Assembly (NCBI GenBank): GCA_018894655.1
Contig: JAHIPE010000123.1
Coordinates: forward strand, 1-6,263
DNA length: 6,263 nucleotides
Source of the DNA: Actinomycetota bacterium
GTDB taxonomy: Bacteria > Actinomycetota > Geothermincolia > Fen-727 > Anoxymicrobiaceae
Direction: 5' to 3'
Positions 1 to 5,355 of the stretch are shown here, in pieces (positions within the stretch are counted from its first letter, which is position 1; the number at the start of each line of letters is the position of its first letter). A program made the translations under genes and the position numbers. The notes beneath the pieces were generated by a model, which saw nothing but the letters and a program-made list of their open reading frames with translations, was not told where the DNA came from and did not search any database.

Positions 1-339
1 CAACGTCTCTGCGGCGAGAACCTGAACCTGGTGATTACCACCGGTGGCACCGGGGTCTCGCCGAGGGACGTGACGCCGGAGGCAACGCTGGACGTAATTG
101 ACCGGGAGGTGCCGGGCCTGGCCGAGGCGATGAGGGCGGAGAGCCTGAAGGTCACCTCGCACGCGATGATATCCAGGGCGGTCTGCGGCTTTTCGGGGGG
201 GACCCTGATCATCAACCTGCCGGGGAGCCCCAAGGGTGCCCGTGAGTGCCTGAGCGTGGTGATGCCCGCTGTGCCCCACGCGCTGGAGGTCGCCGCTGGT
301 GACGTCTCCGAGTGCGCGGCCGAGCGGCCGGGTGATTGA
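1..339 (+). CDS. MogA/MoaB-family molybdenum cofactor biosynthesis protein, 3' part
   Basis: The reading frame is open from base 1, so the gene starts outside the window and only the last 112 residues are visible. The family binds molybdopterin; MogA adenylylates it before molybdenum insertion in the cytoplasm. Seen here: the TTGGTG loop at visible residues 13-18, then SPRDVTPEA (20-28), which is the MoCF/MPT-binding signature, and the C-terminal NLPGSPKG segment (72-79) followed by a helix ending in PHALE. MogA/MoaB proteins are about 160-200 aa, so roughly 50-80 N-terminal residues are missing. MogA and MoaB cannot be told apart from this fragment. The gene ends in TGA at 337-339, and that stop overlaps the -35 box of a promoter for the next gene. 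Family assignment is secure. Confidence 0.93.
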   Translation, partial: QRLCGENLNLVITTGGTGVSPRDVTPEATLDVIDREVPGLAEAMRAESLKVTSHAMISRAVCGFSGGTLIINLPGSPKGARECLSVVMPAVPHALEVAAGDVSECAAERPGD

Positions 340-365
340 CTTACAGGCACCGGCTATCTGATAAT
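336..365 (+). promoter_or_regulatory. sigma70-type promoter upstream of the RsbRD-like gene
   Basis: TTGACT at 336-341 matches the -35 consensus at 5 of 6 positions, and GATAAT at 360-365 matches the -10 consensus at 5 of 6, with an 18-nt spacer. The -35 box overlaps the mog stop codon. The expected transcription start, about 371-373, falls just inside the inverted-repeat element that begins at 366. The natural target is the gene at 566. This is a sequence match only; activity is inferred. Confidence 0.6.
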
Positions 366-388
366 CTAGTGTTCCGTCTCATAAATGC
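365..388 (+). repeat. left terminal inverted repeat of the MITE-like element
   Basis: This 24-bp arm is an exact reverse complement of 512-535. Its first base is also the last base of the -10 box of the upstream promoter. Confidence 0.85.
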
Positions 389-534
389 GGTGAAGCACCG
401 AGAGCGTCGATGCGCCGCGCCGGCAAGGCGCGCGACTGAGGCGTACTCACTGAGTACGGCGCAGGGAGCGGAACGCAGCAGGAGCGGATGCAGCGGCACT
501 CGAATGCCATTGCATTTATGAGACGGAACACTAG
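366..534. mobile_element. MITE-like element with 24-bp terminal inverted repeats
   Basis: The two ends are inverted copies: 365-388 and 512-535 are perfect reverse complements. The left arm reads CTAG followed by TGTTCCGTCTCATAAATGC; the right arm is its mirror image ending in CTAG. CTAG is palindromic, so it can be read as a 4-bp target-site duplication (366-369 and 531-534) around a 161-bp element, or as part of the ends. Inside are short dyads: CGGTG/CACCG at 388-400, CGCGCC/GGCGCG at 416-432, and CGTACTCA/TGAGTACG at 442-458. There is no transposase and no credible coding frame, so movement would need a transposase elsewhere in the genome. Some IS5-type elements duplicate YTAR-like 4-bp targets, but the parent family cannot be named from here. 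Confidence 0.8.
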
Positions 535-535
535 A
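512..535 (-). repeat. right terminal inverted repeat of the MITE-like element
   Basis: This 24-bp arm is an exact reverse complement of 365-388. It lies about 30 bases upstream of the GTG start of the next gene and leaves that gene's ribosome binding site untouched. Confidence 0.85.
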
Positions 536-565
536 GGTAGTAATACGAGGTAAGCAGGGGGAGCA

Positions 566-1009
566 GTGCTCGAGGAACAGCTTGTAGCGATAATCGAGAG
601 CAGGGCCGATGAGGTCGCCAGGACATGGTACCGGGAGGTCAAGGAATCGCACTACACGCCCGGCTTCAAGAACATCTCCGAGGAAGAGGGCCTGGAGATG
701 GCGACTAACGTCTACAGGAAGCTCGGCTATTGGCTGACACCGTCCAGCGACAAGGACGTTAAGTATACCTACGAGATGTTCGGGGAGTCCTTGTACAACA
801 AGGGTTTTCGGATGGAAGAGGTGGTGATGGTCCTGGTGTTTATCAAGCGCTACCTCTGGCTGCACCTGCTGGAGCAGGGGATAATGTCCACGAACCTGGA
901 GGTGTACAGGGCGCTGGAACTGAACAACAAGGTGGTCCTGTACTTCGACCGGGCCATCTGCTTCGCGCTGGAAGGCTACAATAACGCCAGGGAGCGCGAC
1001 AGGAGATAG
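566..1009 (+). CDS. stand-alone RsbRD N-terminal-like domain protein
   Basis: This is a 147-aa, probably all-helical cytoplasmic protein with no signal peptide or membrane segment. The sequence resembles the RsbRD_N domain, a four-helix sensor-type bundle found at the N-terminus of RsbR-like stressosome proteins and some histidine kinases. Matching traits are the early WY pair (residues 21-22), the FGESLYNKGFRMEEVV segment (72-87), an aromatic KRYLWLHLLEQG helix (94-105) and a final LELNNKVVLYFDRA helix (117-130). No STAS, kinase or other output domain follows, so it would have to act through a partner. The start is GTG at 566: an in-frame TAA at 551-553 excludes anything upstream, and AGGGGGA (556-562) is a good ribosome binding site. 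The stop TAG (1007-1009) abuts a repeat copy, so the C-terminal tail (RERDRR) may have been reshaped by it. The assignment is by recalled pattern and is moderately sure. Confidence 0.72.
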   Translation: MLEEQLVAIIESRADEVARTWYREVKESHYTPGFKNISEEEGLEMATNVYRKLGYWLTPSSDKDVKYTYEMFGESLYNKGFRMEEVVMVLVFIKRYLWLHLLEQGIMSTNLEVYRALELNNKVVLYFDRAICFALEGYNNARERDRR

Positions 1010-1036
1010 CCAACAAGTGGGGTAAGGCCTTATAGC
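1009..1036 (+). repeat. family A repeat, copy 1
   Basis: This copy begins at the last base of the RsbRD-like gene's stop codon. It is identical over 28 bp to the copies at 1110 and 1140. It shares the preceding GATA with the copy at 1110 and the following GGTG with the copy at 1140. Confidence 0.85.
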
Positions 1037-1109
1037 GGTGGCCGAAATTAGACGTTATGGCGAGAAGGCCTGACCCCTCCGGTCAGACAAGAGGTGGCTA
1101 AACAAGATA

Positions 1110-1137
1110 GCCAACAAGTGGGGTAAGGCCTTATAGC
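1110..1137 (+). repeat. family A repeat, copy 2
   Basis: Identical over 28 bp to the other two copies and separated by only 2 bases from the next one. The gap to the first copy is 73 bases, so the spacing is irregular. Confidence 0.85.
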
Positions 1138-1139
1138 CG

Positions 1140-1167
1140 GCCAACAAGTGGGGTAAGGCCTTATAGC
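1140..1167 (+). repeat. family A repeat, copy 3
   Basis: Identical over 28 bp to the other two copies. It is followed by GGTG, as in the first copy. Confidence 0.85.
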
Positions 1168-1180
1168 GGTGTTCAATGAA

Positions 1181-1287
1181 AGATTGCTCTTGGCAAGGCC
1201 CCCTCCCTCGCAAGCAAACGGCGGTCAGACAAGATCGCTCTCGGCAAGGCCTGACCCCTTTCTCGCAAGCAAGCGGCGGTCAAACAA
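1181..1287 (+). repeat. family B tandem repeat, two units
   Basis: Two diverged tandem units, 1181-1231 and 1232-1287, share GCTCT, GGCAAGGCC, CTCGCAAGCAA and CGGCGGTCA blocks. The first unit lacks about five bases after AAGGCC. The second runs through the stop codon of the minus-strand metalloprotease gene (TGA, read from 1282 to 1280). A third, shortened relative lies at 1059-1090 and carries a CTGACC/GGTCAG dyad (1070-1086). Confidence 0.8.
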
Positions 1288-2500
1288 TATGTTTGATCCG
1301 CTCGATCCACAGGGATGGTTTCATGATCTCATCGAGGGAGGGCATCGCGTCAGGACTCTCCCAGACCCGGTTCAGAAAAGCGACATCCTCTTGCCGGACG
1401 ACCTCGTCCACGAACGCCTTGCCGATCTTGTACTGCTGTAGCTTCAGGTCGATGCCTATCAGCCGCCGGAAAAGCCTCTCCACACCGCTCCGGTGTTCCC
1501 TCCTGCGCTCGAACCGTTCCTTCATGGAACTGTAGGTCGCCAGGAGGTCTTTTCCCACCTGGTCCATAACGTGGTTGGAGTACCCCTCCAGCACGGACAT
1601 GACCGCCTGCATGCGGCGCAGGATCTCTCTTTGCTCCGGGGAGGCTATCATGGCGATCAGCCCCCCGGCCTTGAGGGCGTCGTCTCTTTGAATATTGTTC
1701 TCCCTTATCTTGCGGAAGAAGCCGGGCCGGGACAACCCGCGCCAGTCGATCGTATCCAGGTACTCTTGCATGGTGGAGGCGATATACCCCCTCAGCCAGT
1801 CGTTGCAGTGAAACTCGAAAGAGTGGGTGACCTCGTGGAGAGTTATCCACTGGCGGAACTCCCGGGGATGGAGGCCAAGTTCCAGGTCGATCCTGCGGAC
1901 GTTTGTCTCGACTACGTATAGCTTCCCGCCTTCATCCGGCTCCGGGAGTGACAGGTCGAACTGGCCCAGCACGTTCCGGGCCAGGTACCCCATGATGATC
2001 CCCACCTGGACCGTCAGCATCGCGCGGGCGATGCGTTGGCCTTTGGGGTTGGGTGCGGGGTCGAACCGGCCTTGCTCGGCCTCCTCGATCACTTTTACGT
2101 ACTTCTCGGATATAGGGTCGAACAGGAAGCGGAACGATACGATGTTGGCGTCGATCCAGTCCTCCTGGCGGAAGACCATCACCGTTTCGGGGAGGCCGGA
2201 TACCTCCAGCCCCGTGTACACGGCGACCTGCCGCCCGGCGGCCTCCAGCATGACCTGGTACTGCTCGATCATCTCGGGGGCGATCGGCTCAGGCGTGTCT
2301 TGCTGGAGCTCCAGCGTCGCCACGGCGATCTCGCGGACGTGTTCCCATCCGATGAGGCCGTCGCCGGTGGACCTCACCGCGTTGCGGATGCCCCTGCTCA
2401 GAGGTATGAAGTCGACGATCCTCCGTGCCACCGCGTCCACCGCGTTAAAGATCCCCTCGAGAAGGGTTACAGGCCTGCCTTGAGAGTGATTTTCCGCCAT
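1280..2500 (-). CDS. zinc-dependent metalloprotease, Zincin_2 / DUF2342 family
   Basis: This 406-aa predicted soluble protein carries the zincin motif HEVTH at residues 222-226 inside TLHEVTHSFEF; the two histidines bind zinc and the glutamate is the catalytic base in this class. Further family marks are NDWLRGYI (233-240), LEGYSNHVMD (304-313), which probably supplies another zinc ligand, and the C-terminal LQQYKIGKAFVDEVV (354-368). The family, which includes proteins annotated as coenzyme F420 biosynthesis-associated, has no established substrate. ATG at 2500-2498 is chosen: GGGGA lies 10 nt upstream and the family-like sequence starts soon after. A GTG at 2509 is possible, but its ribosome binding site would be too close. 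A longer frame upstream would overlap the preceding gene and has no family character. The gene follows the HPS-RraA fusion by 16 nt, implying co-transcription. Its TGA lies inside a repeat unit. Confidence 0.88.
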   Translation of the reverse strand: MAENHSQGRPVTLLEGIFNAVDAVARRIVDFIPLSRGIRNAVRSTGDGLIGWEHVREIAVATLELQQDTPEPIAPEMIEQYQVMLEAAGRQVAVYTGLEVSGLPETVMVFRQEDWIDANIVSFRFLFDPISEKYVKVIEEAEQGRFDPAPNPKGQRIARAMLTVQVGIIMGYLARNVLGQFDLSLPEPDEGGKLYVVETNVRRIDLELGLHPREFRQWITLHEVTHSFEFHCNDWLRGYIASTMQEYLDTIDWRGLSRPGFFRKIRENNIQRDDALKAGGLIAMIASPEQREILRRMQAVMSVLEGYSNHVMDQVGKDLLATYSSMKERFERRREHRSGVERLFRRLIGIDLKLQQYKIGKAFVDEVVRQEDVAFLNRVWESPDAMPSLDEIMKPSLWIERIKHIV

Positions 2501-2516
2501 GATCGCCACGTCCCCG

Positions 2517-3806
2517 CTACTTCTTCTTTTCCCACTTCTCCAGGTAAGCGACCTGGCTGAGGGTGCTGCCCCGGTTGATCTCTGTGCGCAGGCGGTTCTC
2601 CTTCTCCAGGACGTCCATCGCCCGGTTGGCGAACTCCGCCGCACGCGCCTTGGGGATTATGACCACGCCGTCGTCGTCCCCCACCGCCCAGTCCCCGGGG
2701 TGTATCCTGATACCGCTGATCTTGATCGGCACGTTGATCTCCCCGAAGCCCTTTGGCTCACCGGCGGTCGGCATGATCAACCGGGTCCACACCGGGAAGC
2801 CGAGTTCCCTTATCTCCGGCGTGTCCCGTACCGCGCCGTCGACCACCACACCTGAGAGCTTTCGCTGCCGGGACGAGTGGGTCGCGAGCTCTCCCCACAA
2901 CGCGGGGCCGGAGCCGCCGGCGTCTATCACTATTACGTCTCCCTCACCGGCGACGTCTATCGCCTCGACCGGCTTGGCCCAGTCACCGGGGTAGGTGCGC
3001 ACGGTCACGACGGGGCCGATCATCCTGGTGCCCGGTGTCACCGGGCGGAGGCCCGGCAGGTCTCCGGTCCGGTGCATGGCGTCGGAGATGTTGGCGGTGG
3101 AGACCATCTCCAGGGCTTCACGGATGTTGCTATCGTCCACCCGCCTGTACAACCGCGTTGACTTCGGCACCCCGGTTATCATGGATTCCTTTATCTCGGC
3201 GGCGGCCTCACGCGCGTTAGAGGACTTTATGATGGCCCCTCCGACGATGACAATGTCGGCCCCGTGGGAGATCGCCTGGGCGGCGGTCTCGGAGTTGATC
3301 CCTCCCGCGCAGGCAACAGGTATCTCAACCGCCTGGCAAACGTGCTCCAGCACGTCGAACGGGTCGCCACCGGTCATCTGGACGTCGATGGCGGTGTGGA
3401 CCGCTATATAGTCGGCGCCGGCCTTCTCGGCCGCCCGGGCGCGGGCCACCGGGTCCGCGACCTCTATCATGTCCACCACGATCTCGGCGCCGTAGTTGCG
3501 GGCCGCGTCGACGCACTCCGCGATTGTCTCGTCCGACGACATCCCCAGGACGTCTATGATGTTGGCGCCCGCCTTGGCGGCGCACTCCACCTCGGTCCTT
3601 CCGGCGTCTATCGTCTTCATGTCCGCGATTATCTTGCGATCGGGGAACTCCCGGCGCATGACCCGGACGGCGTTGAGACCCTCGCTCTTGATGAGCGGCG
3701 TCCCCACCTCGATCCAGTCCACGCCTCCCTCGAGCGCCTCGCGGCACACCTTCACCGCGCGTTCCAGATCCGCGAAATCAAGGGCAACCTGGAGTATCTG
3801 TTGCAA
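2517..3806 (-). CDS. 3-hexulose-6-phosphate synthase fused to an RraA-like domain
   Basis: This is a 429-aa two-domain cytoplasmic protein. Residues 1 to about 210 form an HPS/KGPDC-type barrel of the OMP decarboxylase superfamily: QVALDFADLERA at the start, the DMKTID catalytic and metal-binding motif (62-67), AVHTAID (135-141), CAGGIN (166-171) and IVGG (187-190). HPS joins formaldehyde to ribulose 5-phosphate, or runs in reverse to make pentose phosphate. Residues of about 215-415 are RraA-like: WGELATHSS (304-312), VVVDGAVRD (320-328) and VGDDDGVVIIP (375-385). Relatives include aldolases, decarboxylases and an RNase E inhibitor, so this domain's role is open. The same fusion is annotated in archaea as bifunctional HPS/ribonuclease regulator with similar length. 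TTG at 3806-3804 is chosen as start: AGGAG sits 7 nt upstream and the HPS domain begins at once. No hexuloisomerase gene is in the window. Confidence 0.87.
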   Translation of the reverse strand: MQQILQVALDFADLERAVKVCREALEGGVDWIEVGTPLIKSEGLNAVRVMRREFPDRKIIADMKTIDAGRTEVECAAKAGANIIDVLGMSSDETIAECVDAARNYGAEIVVDMIEVADPVARARAAEKAGADYIAVHTAIDVQMTGGDPFDVLEHVCQAVEIPVACAGGINSETAAQAISHGADIVIVGGAIIKSSNAREAAAEIKESMITGVPKSTRLYRRVDDSNIREALEMVSTANISDAMHRTGDLPGLRPVTPGTRMIGPVVTVRTYPGDWAKPVEAIDVAGEGDVIVIDAGGSGPALWGELATHSSRQRKLSGVVVDGAVRDTPEIRELGFPVWTRLIMPTAGEPKGFGEINVPIKISGIRIHPGDWAVGDDDGVVIIPKARAAEFANRAMDVLEKENRLRTEINRGSTLSQVAYLEKWEKKK

Positions 3807-3835
3807 TCTATTTCTCCTATCCTCCCGCGAAGCGT

Positions 3836-3844
3836 AGTATAACA
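3836..3844 (-). promoter_or_regulatory. extended -10 promoter for the HPS-RraA/metalloprotease operon
   Basis: On the minus strand TGT followed by TATACT (3844 down to 3836) is an extended -10 element. The region at -35 (GTAGGA, 3864-3859) is a poor match, as is common for extended -10 promoters. Transcription would start near 3829, giving a leader of about 23 nt before the TTG start. A perfect 10-bp palindrome, GCCCGCGGGC (3847-3856), sits in the -35/-10 spacer and could be an operator. Confidence 0.5.
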
Positions 3845-3886
3845 TAGCCCGCGGGCGCTCCTACACGCGTAATTTCGGTAGCCTGA

Positions 3887-3908
3887 CCTCCCGGCGCGGG
3901 GCGGGAGG
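3887..3908. repeat. inverted repeat in the divergent control region
   Basis: CCTCCCG at 3887-3893 and CGGGAGG at 3902-3908 form a 7-bp dyad with an 8-base loop, roughly midway between the two divergent promoters. It has no T-run and is not a terminator. It may be a protein-binding site or chance in GC-rich DNA. Confidence 0.35.
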
Positions 3909-3947
3909 CGAGGCGATAGTCCCCCGGCCTTCGTTCGGGCGGGAACG

Positions 3948-3960
3948 TATAAACTATGAT
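3948..3960 (+). promoter_or_regulatory. candidate -10 region of the hom-thrC operon
   Basis: An AT-rich patch stands out in GC-rich surroundings. It holds TATAAA at 3948-3953 and TATGAT at 3955-3960, either of which could be a -10 box. No convincing -35 box lies at a proper distance. The leader before the ATG at 3996 would be about 30 nt, which leaves no room for a long threonine attenuator or riboswitch. Confidence 0.35.
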
Positions 3961-3995
3961 AACCTCATCTATGGACCCGGCTTCAAGGAGCGCGG

Positions 3996-5288
3996 ATGGC
4001 TGATATAGGAGAGCTGGTAAACATAGGACTGCTGGGGTGCGGCACGATCGGCTCGGGTGTCTACCACCTTGCCGACAAGAACGCCCGGGAGCTTACCATG
4101 GCTGCGGGGCGCCCCTTCCGGATATCGCGCATCCTGGTCAAGCAGATCGACGAACCCCGGACGTTCCCGGCCGACAGGTCGCTAATGACCACCGACGCGG
4201 CCGCCGTGCTCCAGGACCCCGAGATAAACGTGTTCATCGAGTTGATAGGCGGGATCGAACCGGCCCGTACGTTCGCCCTGGACGTGCTCGGCCGGGGGAA
4301 GCACCTGGTTACCGCCAACAAGGAACTGGTCGCCCGCCACGGCCGCGAGCTGATGGAGGCGGCGGCCCGCTCCGGTTCACAGGTTCGGTTCGAGGCAAGC
4401 GTCGGCGGAGGCATCCCCCTCATCCGTCCGCTGGAGGAGTCGCTGGGTGGGGACCGCGTCGAGAAGATAATGGGCATCGTCAACGGAACCACGAACTATA
4501 TACTTACCCGCATGAGCGACGAGGGGAGCACCTACGCCGAGGCGCTTGCCGAGGCCCAGGGGCTCGGGTACGCGGAGGCCGACCCGGTGGCGGACGTGGA
4601 GGGGGCAGACGCCGCCAGCAAGCTGGCGATCCTCTGCTCGATAGCGTTTAACGTCGGTGTCACAGACGCCCAGGTCTACCGGGAGGGTATAAATGGCGTC
4701 AGGCCCGAGGATCTGGAGAACGCCAGGGAGTTGGGATACGCGGTCAAGTTGCTGGCGGTAGCGATCTCCGAGGATGATGGGATCTCGGCGCGCGTCCATC
4801 CCACGATGATCCCCCTGGAGCACCCCCTGGCGAGCGTATCCGGCAACTTCAACGCGATCTTCATCACAGGCGAATCGGTGGGGGACCTGATGTTCTACGG
4901 ACAGGGCGCCGGCTCGCTGCCGACCGCCACCGCGATTCTGGGCGACGTGGTCAATGTCGTGCGCAACATGGACAGGCCGCCCGCCTCGCGCCGCTCCTAC
5001 TGGTCGAGGCCGGGGAACGTGAAACCAATCGACGAAGCACTGACCCGTTTCTACGTGGTGCTGAGGGTGGAGGACCGCCCGGGCGTGCTGGCCTGGATAG
5101 CGGGGGTATTCGGGGAGAACCAGGTCAGCCTGGAGAGCGTGGTCCAGAAGGGTTTCGGCGACAGCGCGCAGATCGTCATGATAACCCACCAGGTCATGGA
5201 GCGGAACTTCCAGGCGGCCAGGGAGCGGCTGGCGGACCTGGACGTCGTACTGGAGATCCCCAGCGTTATCAGGGTGGAGTCGGGATAG
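3996..5288 (+). CDS. hom: homoserine dehydrogenase with C-terminal ACT domain
   Basis: This 430-aa enzyme reduces aspartate 4-semialdehyde to homoserine with NAD(P)H, the branch point to threonine and methionine. The nucleotide-binding Rossmann loop is GLLGCGTIGSG (11-21). TANKE (106-110) and EASVGGGIP (133-141) belong to the substrate and cofactor region, and GIVNGTTNYIL (160-170) is the family hallmark. GYAEADPVADVEGADAASKL (191-210) carries the conserved acidic residues D200 and D205 and the catalytic lysine K209. Residues of about 352-427 (FYVVLRVEDRPGVLAWIAGVF onward) form an ACT domain, the usual site of threonine feedback. The length is normal for the Gram-positive type. The ATG at 3996 is supported by AAGGAG (3985-3990) five bases upstream. 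It precedes thrC by 67 nt on the same strand, and both likely share one transcript. No residue appears to be missing. Confidence 0.96.
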   Translation: MADIGELVNIGLLGCGTIGSGVYHLADKNARELTMAAGRPFRISRILVKQIDEPRTFPADRSLMTTDAAAVLQDPEINVFIELIGGIEPARTFALDVLGRGKHLVTANKELVARHGRELMEAAARSGSQVRFEASVGGGIPLIRPLEESLGGDRVEKIMGIVNGTTNYILTRMSDEGSTYAEALAEAQGLGYAEADPVADVEGADAASKLAILCSIAFNVGVTDAQVYREGINGVRPEDLENARELGYAVKLLAVAISEDDGISARVHPTMIPLEHPLASVSGNFNAIFITGESVGDLMFYGQGAGSLPTATAILGDVVNVVRNMDRPPASRRSYWSRPGNVKPIDEALTRFYVVLRVEDRPGVLAWIAGVFGENQVSLESVVQKGFGDSAQIVMITHQVMERNFQAARERLADLDVVLEIPSVIRVESG

Positions 5289-5291
5289 CCG

Positions 5292-5329
5292 GCGGTTCTA
5301 CCGCTTGAGGGGCGACACTCCTGTCGCCC
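5292..5329 (+). repeat. two tandem stem-loops between hom and thrC
   Basis: The first hairpin is GCGGT (5292-5296) with ACCGC (5300-5304) and a 3-base loop. The second is GGGCGACA (5310-5317) with TGTCGCCC (5322-5329) and a 4-base CTCC loop. No T-run follows, so they are unlikely to end transcription. They may stabilise the hom message end or set the hom:thrC ratio. Confidence 0.5.
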
Positions 5330-5355
5330 TCCGGGCAGAACGGAAGGAAAGGTAA

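Larger units (their letters stand above)
1005..1288. repeat. repeat cluster filling the space between two convergent genes
   Basis: The whole spacer between the convergent genes is made of repeats. Family A is a 28-bp identical unit at 1009-1036, 1110-1137 and 1140-1167, containing the palindrome TAAGGCCTTA. Family B is a unit of 51-56 bp in tandem at 1181-1231 and 1232-1287, with a shortened relative at 1059-1090. A and B share a 13-bp core, AAGGCCTKACCCC, in opposite orientations: A carries it on the minus strand at 1019-1031, 1120-1132 and 1150-1162; B carries it on the plus strand at 1065-1077 and 1246-1258, and in deleted form from 1195. Opposed cores could pair into hairpins, for example 1019-1031 with 1065-1077 (12 of 13). 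The cluster may end transcription of both genes, but there is no T-run typical of an intrinsic terminator. Confidence 0.85.

Noticed and set aside
317..330. CGGCCG-AG-CGGCCG dyad near the mog stop as a terminator
   Set aside because: The loop would be only 2 bases, there is no T-run and it lies in coding sequence; the -35 box of a promoter follows directly.
336..521. 61-aa open frame across the MITE
   Set aside because: It overlaps the mog end and the element, has no ribosome binding site and a low-complexity Arg/Ser-rich sequence. It is a chance frame.
341..865. 174-aa minus-strand frame opposite the RsbRD-like gene
   Set aside because: It crosses the MITE and is antisense to a gene with family features; it shows no recognisable domain.
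1009..1167. Possible CRISPR array from three identical 28-bp units
   Set aside because: There are only three units, with gaps of 73 and 2 bases, related units lie in the opposite orientation, and no cas gene is present.
1169..1535. Two overlapping plus-strand frames of 90 and 119 aa starting in the repeats
   Set aside because: They run from repeat DNA into the antisense of the metalloprotease C-terminus and have no domain signature.
2501..2644. 48-residue N-terminal extension of the metalloprotease
   Set aside because: It is Arg/Ser-rich, overlaps the 3' end of the HPS-RraA gene in another frame and lacks family similarity; the ATG at 2500 fits better.
3264..3842. 192-aa plus-strand frame opposite the HPS domain
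   Set aside because: It is an antisense frame kept open by high GC content; the minus strand carries the conserved catalytic motifs.
3846..3995. Threonine attenuator, T-box or riboswitch before hom
   Set aside because: No leader peptide with threonine or isoleucine runs, no T-box sequence and no terminator hairpin; the leader is about 30 nt from the likely -10.
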